In this document: piece after piece, positions 1-7,671 of the stretch
Numbering within the stretch: position 1 is the first letter of the stretch
Layout: the number at the start of each line of letters is the position of its first letter
NCBI RefSeq assembly: GCF_000173975.1
Contig: NZ_ACEP01000088.1
Span: 20,971 to 84,970 of the forward strand
From: Anaerobutyricum hallii DSM 3353
GTDB taxonomy: Bacteria; Bacillota; Clostridia; Lachnospirales; Lachnospiraceae
Length of the DNA: 64,000 nt
Direction of reading: 5' to 3'
Position numbers and translations under genes: made by a program
The notes under the pieces: model-generated
Database searches by the model: none
Seen by the model: only the letters and a program-made list of their open reading frames with translations
Told to the model about the DNA's origin: nothing

Positions 1-1
1 T

Positions 2-616
2 GAAATTTCTCTTTCAACAAGGCCGGATTGCATAAGACAGGATTATTTGGAAGCATTTCAGAATTTCCGTGAGCGGACGGGTATTGAAGTTTCGATAGAA
101 TTAGGACTTCAGACAGTGAATTATCATACATTATCGGCTATGAACAGAGGACATGGTCTGGCGGAATTTATTAATGCTGTATTATTGATTGCGCCATATC
201 ATTTTCCAGTTTGTGTGCATATGATCTTGAATCTTCCAGGAGATACGATGGAGGATGCCAGAGAGTCTGCAAGAGTATTATCTGCACTGCCAGTTTCTAT
301 GGTAAAGTTACATTCTTTATATATTCCAAAGGAATGTGCATTATATAAAGAATATGAAGCGGGCAATATACAGATATGTTCAAAACAGGAGTATATAGAA
401 CGCCTGGCAGAATTTATCTCTCTTTTAAGAAAAGATATTGTTGTAGAGAGACTATTTAGCCGAATACCGGAAAAAGATTCTGCCTTTTCAAATTGGGGAA
501 ACAGTTGGTGGAAGCTTACAGATGAGTGGAAAGCACTTATGGAAGAACGGCAGTATGTTCAGGGGATACGCTGTGATTATCTAAATGGCGCGGCGCTAAA
601 TAGATGGGAGATGTAA
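2..616 (+). CDS. Radical SAM protein, TIGR01212/YtqA family (C-terminal part, cut by window edge)
   Basis: The reading frame is open to the left edge, so the radical SAM CxxxCxxC motif and true start lie outside the window. What remains matches the C-terminal two thirds of the TIGR01212 (YtqA/YhcC) family: a STRPDC segment at the very start, IELGLQTVN about 40 residues in, then NRGH and the ILNLPGD motif. In Bacillus, YtqA (recently called MnmL) has been linked to tRNA wobble-uridine modification together with YtqB (MnmM); a YtqB-like gene lies at 12792. The stop is one base before the next start, so the two genes are probably co-transcribed. The family call is firm; the tRNA role is carried over from the family. 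Confidence 0.85.
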   Translation, partial: EISLSTRPDCIRQDYLEAFQNFRERTGIEVSIELGLQTVNYHTLSAMNRGHGLAEFINAVLLIAPYHFPVCVHMILNLPGDTMEDARESARVLSALPVSMVKLHSLYIPKECALYKEYEAGNIQICSKQEYIERLAEFISLLRKDIVVERLFSRIPEKDSAFSNWGNSWWKLTDEWKALMEERQYVQGIRCDYLNGAALNRWEM

Positions 617-617
617 T

Positions 618-2009
618 ATGGCCGGAAAAGAAAAGGGAAAGCTACATATACACATCAATCTTGGAACACTGGTGTTTCTTGTTATTGTAGTATATCTGAT
701 GGCATATATGCTTACCTATATTGGAAAAGATAAGCTTGCTATTTATGAGGTGAGTGCAAGCGATATTGTGGATAACATAGAAGGGACCGGAGTAATTCTT
801 CGCCAGGAAAATCTGGTCAATACAGCGCAGGATGGATATATTAATTACTATGTCCAGGATGGTGCGATGGTAAATAAAAACGGTGTAGTATATATGATAG
901 ATACTACCGGTGAGATTCAGGATTATTTAAAAAAAGTACTCGAAAAAAAGAATACAATGAGTCTTGATGAAAAAGAACAGATCATAGAAAAGTTAAAAAT
1001 TTTTAGTGAGGGATATACGGATAATCATTTTTCCCTATCCTATGAAACGCAGAATGACATAAACAATACATTGTTAGATTATACGGATGCGATGTTGACA
1101 GAGCATAAAGCAGAACTGGAAGAAAAATATGGGAAAGATTCTTACGTTGAAGTAACCTCTGCACAGGAGGGACTGGTTTCCTTTGTGTCTGATGGGCAGG
1201 AGAATTTAAAGCAGAGCCAGGTGTCAGAAGAAACATTTCTTAGTAAGGCGAAGATGAGTGATCTTAGAACGAATAAGAAGCAAAAAGCCGGTTCTCCGGT
1301 ATATCGTTTTATAAAAGGGCAGGACTGGCAGCTGATGGTGCCGGTTGGACAAAATGGTTATAACCGCCTCAAAAAAAGAGCAGAGGATAATTCATCCATA
1401 CAGGTTACGTTTCAAAAAGATAATTTTACGACAACAACATCCTACCGCTGCCTGAAACAGAATGGAAAGTATTATGTGATACTGTCATTTGATAATTATA
1501 TACAGCGCTATTTAAATCAGCGGTATCTGTCTGTATCACTTACATTATCAGAAACGAATGGATTGAAAATTCCGTCCAGTTCTCTTGTGAAAAAGAGTGT
1601 TTACAGAATCCCGAAAAGTTTTCTTGTGCACGGAGGCAATTCTGCTGAAAAAGACCAGCTTAATATTATGGAAACAAACAAAAAGGGAGAAAAAGTATTA
1701 AGACAGACTTCAGCCATTGTCTATAAAACAAATGATAAATATGCCTATGTTGTATCGAAAGATTTGAAGACCGCAATTATTATATCTGAGACGGATAAAC
1801 AAAAGATATATACCATAAAAGACAGCGATAAGGTAGAGATTCTGGGGGTATATATGGTAAATAAGGGTTATGCGGTTTTTGCTCTGGTGGATATGGTTGA
1901 AAGGAATGGAGATTATTGCATTGTTTCTACTTCCGGCAGTAAAATAGAACTTTATGATAGAATTATTTTAAATAGTGATACAGTGAAGGAAGGCCAGGTG
2001 ATTTACTGA
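618..2009 (+). CDS. HlyD-like membrane-anchored envelope protein
   Basis: A protein of 463 residues with one N-terminal membrane segment (about residues 15-36) after a short Lys-rich head, followed by a large extracytoplasmic part. After the membrane segment comes a region resembling the biotinyl-lipoyl/beta-barrel part of HlyD-family periplasmic adaptors (VEGTGVILR-like turn, then DGYINYYVQDGAMVNKNGVVY). No partner ABC transporter is adjacent. In Clostridia such proteins sit directly before ylmE and sepF, as here, which hints at a cell envelope or division role rather than export. The stop overlaps the next start (TGATG). Topology is clear; function is unknown. Confidence 0.7.
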   Translation: MAGKEKGKLHIHINLGTLVFLVIVVYLMAYMLTYIGKDKLAIYEVSASDIVDNIEGTGVILRQENLVNTAQDGYINYYVQDGAMVNKNGVVYMIDTTGEIQDYLKKVLEKKNTMSLDEKEQIIEKLKIFSEGYTDNHFSLSYETQNDINNTLLDYTDAMLTEHKAELEEKYGKDSYVEVTSAQEGLVSFVSDGQENLKQSQVSEETFLSKAKMSDLRTNKKQKAGSPVYRFIKGQDWQLMVPVGQNGYNRLKKRAEDNSSIQVTFQKDNFTTTTSYRCLKQNGKYYVILSFDNYIQRYLNQRYLSVSLTLSETNGLKIPSSSLVKKSVYRIPKSFLVHGGNSAEKDQLNIMETNKKGEKVLRQTSAIVYKTNDKYAYVVSKDLKTAIIISETDKQKIYTIKDSDKVEILGVYMVNKGYAVFALVDMVERNGDYCIVSTSGSKIELYDRIILNSDTVKEGQVIY

Positions 2010-2701
2010 TGCTGAAGGAAAATTTAAAAAATGTACAAAACAACATAAAAAAAGCATGTGAACGTGTAGGAAGAAAACCGGAGGAAGTTACGCTTGTTGC
2101 GGTAAGTAAGATGAAACCTCTCTCTGATATTGAGGAACTTTTAGAGACAGGACAGCTTGAATATGGAGAAAATTATGTACAGGAACTGTGTGATAAATAT
2201 GAGAATATTTCAAAACCGGTACATTGGCATATGATTGGACATTTACAGACAAATAAAGTGAAATATATTATTGATAAAGTAGAATTGATTCATTCTGTAG
2301 ATTCCCTTCATTTGGCAAAACAGATTGAGAAAGAAGCGGTAAAAAAAGGTGTGGACGCACAGATACTTGTACAGGTAAATATCGCGCAGGAAGATACGAA
2401 GTTTGGTATCGACGGTCCAGAGGTGATGAGTCTTGTAGAAGAAATCAGCAAATTTCCACATGTCCACATCAGAGGACTGATGACAAGTGCTCCTTTTGTG
2501 GCAAATCCAGAAGAAAATCGCTGTTATTTTAAGAAATTACACAAATTATTTGTTGACATTAGAGAGAAAAACATTGATAATGTATCTATGGACATTTTGT
2601 CTATGGGTATGACCAATGATTATGAAGTAGCCATTGAAGAAGGTGCAACAATGGTACGAGTTGGTACCGGAATCTTTGGGGCGCGGAATTATAATAAATA
2701 A
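2009..2701 (+). CDS. ylmE: YggS/YlmE-family PLP homeostasis protein
   Basis: A protein of 230 residues, the usual length for the YggS/PROSC/YlmE family of single-domain alanine-racemase-fold proteins that bind pyridoxal phosphate and help balance the B6 and amino acid pools. The PLP lysine is in LVAVSKMKP (Lys34). Further family motifs are GENYVQE, WHMIGHLQTNK, HSVDS and LSMGMTNDYEVAIEEG near the end. It is translationally coupled to the gene before it (one-base overlap) and followed 15 bases later by sepF, the standard ylmE-ylmF order of Firmicutes division clusters. Confidence 0.93.
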   Translation: MLKENLKNVQNNIKKACERVGRKPEEVTLVAVSKMKPLSDIEELLETGQLEYGENYVQELCDKYENISKPVHWHMIGHLQTNKVKYIIDKVELIHSVDSLHLAKQIEKEAVKKGVDAQILVQVNIAQEDTKFGIDGPEVMSLVEEISKFPHVHIRGLMTSAPFVANPEENRCYFKKLHKLFVDIREKNIDNVSMDILSMGMTNDYEVAIEEGATMVRVGTGIFGARNYNK

Positions 2702-2716
2702 CAGGAGGTACATGGG

Positions 2717-3262
2717 GTGAAGTTCGCAGAAAAGTTCTTAAACATGATGAAGTTAAATGATGCTGATGACGAGACGGAACCATTTGATGAGGAATATAAC
2801 GAAGTAACCGAAGAAGAAGGTTATGACGAAGAAGAGATGGAAGATAAGGAAGAAGAACCTCATAAACCGATTCTTTCCTTAAGACGTAAGAAGAAAGATC
2901 TTACAGAATTACAGGAAGACGATGAGGACGGTCAGAGCAGAGTAATCCCATTTCATGGAAAAGAAGAAGAAGGTGAAAGTGTGAAAGTAATCAGACCTCA
3001 GACATTTAATGAAGCACAGATTGTAGCAGATTTCTTAAAGGAAGGCAAGACAATTGTGGTGAACTTAGAGGGAATCGAAATCGGACAGGCACAGAGAATC
3101 ATTGATTTTATCGGTGGAGCAAGTTTCGCAGTAGATGGCTCTCTTAAAGCGATTTCTAATAATATCTTTATTGTGGCACCAGGTAATATTGAAGTATCTG
3201 GAGATTTAAGAGACGAGATTGTAAGCGAGGATATGTTGTCCCCGGAACTTACGAAGTTTTAA
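2717..3262 (+). CDS. sepF: Cell division protein SepF
   Basis: A protein of 181 residues with the SepF layout: a short amphipathic N-terminal membrane-binding helix (KFAEKFLNMMKL), a long acidic linker (about residues 15-60) and a C-terminal SepF domain (VIRPQTFNEAQIVADFLKE through IEVSGDLRDE). SepF polymerises into rings and anchors and bundles FtsZ at the division site. The start is GTG at 2717: AGGAGG lies at 2703-2708, and the nearby ATG at 2712 runs into a stop after two codons. It ends the ylmE-sepF unit and is followed by a long hairpin. Confidence 0.93.
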   Translation: MKFAEKFLNMMKLNDADDETEPFDEEYNEVTEEEGYDEEEMEDKEEEPHKPILSLRRKKKDLTELQEDDEDGQSRVIPFHGKEEEGESVKVIRPQTFNEAQIVADFLKEGKTIVVNLEGIEIGQAQRIIDFIGGASFAVDGSLKAISNNIFIVAPGNIEVSGDLRDEIVSEDMLSPELTKF

Positions 3263-3334
3263 GCTGACATAGATGTCAGATACATAAAGCGAATACATAA
3301 AAGATGATAAAAGAATAGTTGAACGAGAAAAGAC

Positions 3335-3380
3335 AGAGGGGATATATGGACGGAGTGGAGGCCGTTCATATATCCCCTCT
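3335..3380 (+). terminator. 19-bp stem hairpin after sepF
   Basis: Left arm 3335-3353 and right arm 3362-3380 pair over 19 bp with one G-T wobble, around an 8-base loop. It stands between sepF and aroB. No clean T-run follows, so it may be a terminator of reduced strength, an RNA-stabilising 3' end, or a palindromic repeat. Confidence 0.6.
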
Positions 3381-3409
3381 CTGTGTAAATATTTATTCTG
3401 GAGGGAACA

Positions 3410-4495
3410 ATGGAAACAAAAAGATTAGAAGTAACTGCAGAGGGTAAAAAGGTATATGATATTGTAATTGAGAATAATTTTAATCAATTAGTAAAAGAAC
3501 TTTCTGTTTTTGGAATAAAAGAACGGAAACTTTGCATCGTAACAGAAAGGCAGGTTGCATCTTATTATCTTGAGGAAGTGTGCAGTCTTTTAGAGAAAGA
3601 GTGTGCGAAGTTAGAAGTGTACATTTTTCAGGAAGGAGAGGAAAGTAAGAACTTATCTACAGTGGATAGTCTGTATCATTTTCTTATTACGCATGAATTT
3701 GACAGAAAAGATATGCTTCTTGCACTTGGAGGAGGTGTTACTGGAGATCTCACAGGATTTGCAGCGGCAACGTATCTTAGAGGAATTGATTTCGTGCAGA
3801 TTCCGACCAGTCTTTTAGCACAGGTAGACAGCAGTATTGGAGGGAAAACTGGTGTAGATTATCATGCCTATAAAAATATGGTTGGTGCATTTTATATGCC
3901 AAAGCTGGTATATATTAATGTAAACACGGTAAAAACACTTTCTGAGCGACAGTACCACAGCGGCTTGGGAGAAGTGATCAAGCATGGATTGATTCGCGAT
4001 AAAGCATATTTTGAATGGATGAAAGACAATAAAGAGGCAGTAGCAAAAAGGGAAGATGAGGCACTAGCTTATATGATCGAGGGCAGCTGTGAGATTAAGC
4101 GGGCAGTTGTTGAGGAAGACCCGAAGGAACATGGTGTGCGTGCATTGCTTAACTTTGGTCATACATTGGGTCATTCTATCGAAAAGTTAATGAATTTTTC
4201 TCTTGCACATGGAGAGTGTGTCGCAGTAGGTTCCTTACTGGCAGCGGATATATCCTGCCAAAGAGGTTATATTAGTGAGGAAGAAAATAAAGAAATAAAA
4301 GAATTATATGCATATTTTGATTTTCCGGTATTACCAGAAGAACTTAAAGCAGAAGATATTGTAAAAGAAACAAGACATGACAAGAAAATGGAACATGGAA
4401 AGATTAAGTTTATCCTTTTAGACAAGGTGGGTGAAGCTACAATTTATCAGGATGTAACACCAGAAGAGATGCTTACGGTTTTAGAGCGTGTTTGA
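3410..4495 (+). CDS. aroB: 3-dehydroquinate synthase
   Basis: A protein of 361 residues, typical AroB length. It converts DAHP to 3-dehydroquinate, step 2 of the shikimate pathway, in the cytosol, using NAD and a divalent metal. Motifs seen: LALGGGVTGDLTGF (NAD site), RGIDFVQIPTSLLAQVDSS, GGKTGVD, LGEVIKHGLI, the metal-binding NFGHTLGHSIE and the later LAHGECVAVG. AGGGAACA precedes the ATG. The last four codons and the TGA stop are part of a dispersed palindromic repeat (4482-4524), so the repeat has set the C-terminus of this protein. No other aro genes are nearby. Confidence 0.96.
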   Translation: METKRLEVTAEGKKVYDIVIENNFNQLVKELSVFGIKERKLCIVTERQVASYYLEEVCSLLEKECAKLEVYIFQEGEESKNLSTVDSLYHFLITHEFDRKDMLLALGGGVTGDLTGFAAATYLRGIDFVQIPTSLLAQVDSSIGGKTGVDYHAYKNMVGAFYMPKLVYINVNTVKTLSERQYHSGLGEVIKHGLIRDKAYFEWMKDNKEAVAKREDEALAYMIEGSCEIKRAVVEEDPKEHGVRALLNFGHTLGHSIEKLMNFSLAHGECVAVGSLLAADISCQRGYISEEENKEIKELYAYFDFPVLPEELKAEDIVKETRHDKKMEHGKIKFILLDKVGEATIYQDVTPEEMLTVLERV

Positions 4496-4524
4496 AAAAT
4501 CATTCCAGCAACCTGCACGCTCTA
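4482..4524 (+). repeat. GAGCGTGTTTGAAAAAT palindromic repeat, copy 1 (overlaps aroB stop)
   Basis: TAGAGCGTG (4482-4490) pairs with CACGCTCTA (4516-4524) around a 25-base loop containing TTTGAAAAATCATTCC. The aroB stop TGA (4493-4495) lies in the loop. The same core recurs at 7174, 15271, 16349, 26848, 47849, 58968 and 59610. Confidence 0.75.
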
Positions 4525-4549
4525 GAATAACAGGAGGAATAAAATTATC

Positions 4550-5053
4550 ATGGGAAAAAAAGCAAAGTCAGTAGTCATTTTTTTTGTATTACTACTGATT
4601 GACCAGCTTACAAAGTTGTGGGCGGTAAAAATATTAAAACCGATAGGAAGTATTAAGATTATTCATAATGTATTAGAAATATACTATGTGGAGAACAGGG
4701 GAGCGGCTTTTGGCATTATGCAGAATAAACAGTGGTTCTTTTTGATTATCACATTAGCAGTACTTGTCGGTCTCCTGTGGATTTCAGGGAAGATTCCGGA
4801 AGAAAAACATTTTATACCACTGAAAGCCTGCCTGTATTTTGTGGGGGCAGGAGCGGTTGGTAACATGATAGACAGAGTGTTTCGGAAATATGTAGTAGAC
4901 TTTATTTATTTTAGCCTGATTAACTTTCCAGTATTTAATGTGGCAGATATTTATGTAACGGTTGCCGCATTTATGCTAGTTGTGCTGATACTGTTTTTCT
5001 ATCAGGAAGAAGATCTTAACAGAGTATTTTCTAAAAAGAAAGAGCAGGAATAG
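4550..5053 (+). CDS. lspA: Lipoprotein signal peptidase (signal peptidase II)
   Basis: A membrane aspartic protease of 167 residues that removes the signal peptide from diacylglyceryl-modified prolipoproteins. Four membrane segments are visible. Family blocks: LIDQLTKLWA near the N-terminus, YVENRGAAFG, AGAVGNMIDRV with the first catalytic Asp, and FPVFNVADIYVTVA with the second. GGAGGAAT precedes the ATG. It is followed 14 bases later by a RluD-type pseudouridine synthase, the common lspA-rluD order in Firmicutes. Confidence 0.96.
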   Translation: MGKKAKSVVIFFVLLLIDQLTKLWAVKILKPIGSIKIIHNVLEIYYVENRGAAFGIMQNKQWFFLIITLAVLVGLLWISGKIPEEKHFIPLKACLYFVGAGAVGNMIDRVFRKYVVDFIYFSLINFPVFNVADIYVTVAAFMLVVLILFFYQEEDLNRVFSKKKEQE

Positions 5054-5067
5054 GGCAGGACGGGAAA

Positions 5068-6027
5068 ATGGCAGAAAGAAATGAAATGATGCAGCAGAAT
5101 CAAAAACAAAATATAGAACAAAAATATTATTATACCGTTATGGAAGAACAGGAGGGAATGCGCCTTGATCAGTTTTTAGCCGGAGAGTTAAAAGAGCATT
5201 CGCGTTCTTATATTCAGAAACTTATAAAAGAAGGCCGGGTAACTGTTGGCGATAAAAAAGAAAAGCCAGGCTGCCGTCTTAAAGTGGAGGACAATGTTGT
5301 TATCTGTGTGCCTCCGTTAAAGGAATTAGAAGTTCTTCCAGAAAAGATGGATTTAGATATCATTTATGAGGATGAGGATGTTATTTTAATCAATAAGCCA
5401 AAAGATATGGTTGTCCATCCGTGTCCGGGACGATATACGGGAACATTAGTTAATGGGCTGTTATATCATTGCCGGGATAATCTTTCCGGAATTAACGGGG
5501 TACTTCGTCCGGGAATTGTCCATCGTATTGATAAAGATACGACAGGGGTTCTTGTTGTATGTAAGAATGATATGGCGCATAAAAGTCTGGCAGAGCAGCT
5601 AAAAGAACATTCCATTACAAGAAAGTATGAGGCGATTGTCTACAATAATTTTACACAGGAAGAGGGAACAGTGGATGCACCGATTGGAAGAAGTCCGGCA
5701 GATAGAAAGAAGATGGCGGTGGAACCGAAGAATGGTAAGCGTGCAGTGACACATTACAAAGTGCTCAGTCATCTGAACCATCAGTTTAATCACATAGAAT
5801 GTCAGTTGGAAACGGGAAGAACCCATCAAATCCGCGTGCATATGGCAAGTATAAGGCATCCTCTTTTGGGGGATACAACCTATGGGCCGAAGAATGCGAT
5901 GGGGCTTACCGGACAGTGCCTTCACGCCAGAGTACTTGGCTTTATTCATCCAAGAACAGGTGAGTATGTAGAGTTTGAAGCACCGCTTCCGGAATATTTT
6001 CAAAAACTTCTTGAAAAATATTCGTAA
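5068..6027 (+). CDS. RluA/RluD-family 23S rRNA pseudouridine synthase
   Basis: A protein of 319 residues with an N-terminal S4 RNA-binding domain (about residues 30-90: MRLDQFLAGELKEHSRSYIQKLI) and a pseudouridine synthase catalytic domain. The catalytic Asp is in GIVHRIDKDTTG (about residue 155); ETGRTHQIRVHMA and HPLLGDTTYG are also typical. It isomerises uridines in large-subunit rRNA. The first 20 residues are a Gln/Asn-rich leader, so an internal start cannot be excluded. Ordering after lspA matches B. subtilis ylyB. Confidence 0.93.
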   Translation: MAERNEMMQQNQKQNIEQKYYYTVMEEQEGMRLDQFLAGELKEHSRSYIQKLIKEGRVTVGDKKEKPGCRLKVEDNVVICVPPLKELEVLPEKMDLDIIYEDEDVILINKPKDMVVHPCPGRYTGTLVNGLLYHCRDNLSGINGVLRPGIVHRIDKDTTGVLVVCKNDMAHKSLAEQLKEHSITRKYEAIVYNNFTQEEGTVDAPIGRSPADRKKMAVEPKNGKRAVTHYKVLSHLNHQFNHIECQLETGRTHQIRVHMASIRHPLLGDTTYGPKNAMGLTGQCLHARVLGFIHPRTGEYVEFEAPLPEYFQKLLEKYS

Positions 6028-6156
6028 AAAAACTTTACAAAAAAACAAGAGTATGCTAATCTATGAAAGATGCTTTTTGCTAGAACCTTTGCCAGGGTAT
6101 GGAGTCTCCGACCTTATCTTCGTAAAGGTGATTATAATAATAGGAGGAATTGTAAC

Positions 6157-6423
6157 ATGATTACAAAGGAAATGAAACAGGAAATTATGACAAAATATGC
6201 AAGAACAGAAGGAGATACAGGTTCACCTGAGGTACAGGTAGCACTTCTTACAGCAAGAATCAACGACCTTCAGAACCACTTCAAAGCAAATCCTAAGGAT
6301 CATCATTCAAGACGTGGTCTTTTAAAGATGGTTGGTCAGAGAAGAAATCTTCTTGCATACTTAAAAGGTAAAGATATCGAACGTTACAGAACCTTAATCG
6401 AACAGTTAGGTTTAAGAAAATAA
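6157..6423 (+). CDS. rpsO: 30S ribosomal protein S15
   Basis: A protein of 88 residues, the canonical S15 length, binding 16S rRNA in the small-subunit platform. Conserved blocks: [41 protein letters not shown] and YLKGKD. The start is ATG at 6157 behind TAGGAGGAAT; an upstream in-frame extension from 6070 lacks conservation and would bury the binding site. The roughly 120-base leader (6030-6156) contains paired GC-rich segments and may be the S15 autoregulatory leader, which I could not confirm. Confidence 0.97.
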   Translation: MITKEMKQEIMTKYARTEGDTGSPEVQVALLTARINDLQNHFKANPKDHHSRRGLLKMVGQRRNLLAYLKGKDIERYRTLIEQLGLRK

Positions 6424-6433
6424 TAGTTCTTTG

Positions 6434-6461
6434 GAAAGGATGCTGCGGCATCCTTTCTTTC
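6434..6461 (+). terminator. rpsO intrinsic terminator
   Basis: A perfect 10-bp stem (6434-6443 with 6448-6457), four-base loop TGCG, then TTT. It lies 10 bases after the rpsO stop. Confidence 0.85.
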
Positions 6462-6485
6462 GTTGAAAGAGAAATGAGGTTTTCT

Positions 6486-7142
6486 ATGCGTAAAATTATA
6501 ATTCGTGTTGTAATCGCTGCTGTAATCTTACTTGCCGGAATTGGTGTTTTTCAGTGGCATAACTATCAGCAGAAAGTAGAATACCGTAAAGAGGCATTGC
6601 TTTATTTTAAAGAGGAAGATTATTCGAAAACGATTTCTTATCTTGGACAGGCGTTAAAACTTCAGTCTGTATTTGCAGGTAAGCTTGATTTGGATATGAC
6701 CTGCTATTTAGCAGAGAGTCATTATCAATTAAAAGAATATGATGAAGCAGAGAAAATATATGATAAACTCATAAATAATGATAGCAAAAATGCACAGTAT
6801 TATATATTAAAGGGTGAATGTCTTGCAAAATCTGGAGATGCGAAGGCTGCCGTGAAAGTATATGAACAGGGATGGAACAGCACAAATGACACAGATTTTT
6901 TAGAGAAAATCTGCGAGATTTATGTAGAGCAGAAAGATTATGATAATGCTCTCAAATATATACAAAAAGGAATCGAACAGGGCGGCGAATCGAAGGCCGG
7001 TTTTATGTACGGAAAGATTGTTATTTATGAGAAGGCGCAGGAGTACGATAGGGCGTATGAGGCAGCTAAAAAATATGTAGAACTTTATCCTGATGATGAG
7101 GCAGGAAAGAAAGAATATATCTTTTTATCTACAAGGATTTAA
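6486..7142 (+). CDS. Membrane-anchored tetratricopeptide-repeat protein
   Basis: About 218 residues with an N-terminal membrane anchor (IIIRVVIAAVILLAGIGVF) followed by an outward-facing array of about four TPR-like helix pairs (LYFKEEDYSKTISYLGQAL, CYLAESHYQLKEYDEAE, YYILKGECLAKSGDA, YDNALKYIQKGIEQGG). Such scaffolds mediate protein contacts; no catalytic motif is seen. I chose ATG 6486 because GAGG at 6476-6479 gives good spacing; the alternative ATG at 6474 adds four residues. It stands alone between the rpsO terminator and the pts promoter. Confidence 0.75.
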   Translation: MRKIIIRVVIAAVILLAGIGVFQWHNYQQKVEYRKEALLYFKEEDYSKTISYLGQALKLQSVFAGKLDLDMTCYLAESHYQLKEYDEAEKIYDKLINNDSKNAQYYILKGECLAKSGDAKAAVKVYEQGWNSTNDTDFLEKICEIYVEQKDYDNALKYIQKGIEQGGESKAGFMYGKIVIYEKAQEYDRAYEAAKKYVELYPDDEAGKKEYIFLSTRI

Positions 7143-7173
7143 ATGGAATTACAAGAAAAAAGTTACGGGTAAT

Positions 7174-7198
7174 CCAGAGTATTTTTCAAACCGCTCTA
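7174..7198 (-). repeat. GAGCGTGTTTGAAAAAT palindromic repeat, copy 2 (inverted orientation)
   Basis: Read on the minus strand this is TAGAGCGGTTTGAAAAATACTCTGG, one base different in the core from other copies. Its ends AGAG and CTCT are complementary. It lies between the TPR gene and the ptsH promoter. Confidence 0.65.
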
Positions 7199-7210
7199 AG
7201 CGCTGTTATA

Positions 7211-7239
7211 TTGACAGTGTATATAAAAAATGGTAAAAT
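7211..7239 (+). promoter_or_regulatory. Sigma-A promoter for ptsHI
   Basis: TTGACA at 7211-7216, a 17-base spacer and TAAAAT at 7234-7239. This is near consensus and gives a leader of about 130 bases before ptsH. Confidence 0.75.
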
Positions 7240-7379
7240 AATGAGTACTAAAGGAACAAGGGGAGGTATGAATGCAGGGTATAATACTAACCGAATGCAT
7301 CAGCCAGCAGCACAGTATCCTGTTTTCTTTAGCTATTATTTAATTTATATTAACCTATTAAGAAAAGGAGAAATTAACT

Positions 7380-7643
7380 ATGGTATCACAGAAAGTTACA
7401 ATCAACAACCCACAGGGACTTCACATGAGACCGGCAGGAGTATTCGCTAAAGGAATGGCTAAGTTTGACAGTGACGTAACAATCAACTTCAACGGTAAAG
7501 CAACAAACGGAAAGAGCCTTCTTAACATTATCGGTGCTTGCATCAAATGCGGTTCTGAAGTAGAAATCCAGTGTGATGGAGCTGACGAAGAAGAAGCATT
7601 AAAGACTGCTATCGAAATGATTGAATCCGGTTTAGGAGAATAA
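7380..7643 (+). CDS. ptsH: Phosphocarrier protein HPr
   Basis: A protein of 87 residues, the standard HPr size. It carries phosphate from enzyme I to sugar-specific EIIA domains in the cytosol. The active-site histidine is His15 in PQGLHMRPA; the regulatory serine corresponding to Ser46 is present in NGKSLLNIIG (Ser45 here), so HPr kinase control and CcpA signalling are possible. AAGGAGAAATTA precedes the ATG. It is followed 28 bases later by ptsI. The product would serve the fructose- and mannose-type permeases at 48-55 kb. Confidence 0.96.
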   Translation: MVSQKVTINNPQGLHMRPAGVFAKGMAKFDSDVTINFNGKATNGKSLLNIIGACIKCGSEVEIQCDGADEEEALKTAIEMIESGLGE

Positions 7644-7671
7644 TTGTAAATCAAAATTTGAGGTGAAGATA

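Noticed and set aside
6070..6156. 29-residue N-terminal extension of S15
   Set aside because: The strong binding site TAGGAGGAAT sits right before ATG 6157 and S15 homologues begin there.
6030..6156. S15 autoregulatory leader RNA
   Set aside because: Some pairing is visible, but I could not match a known S15-binding fold with confidence, so I mention it only under rpsO.
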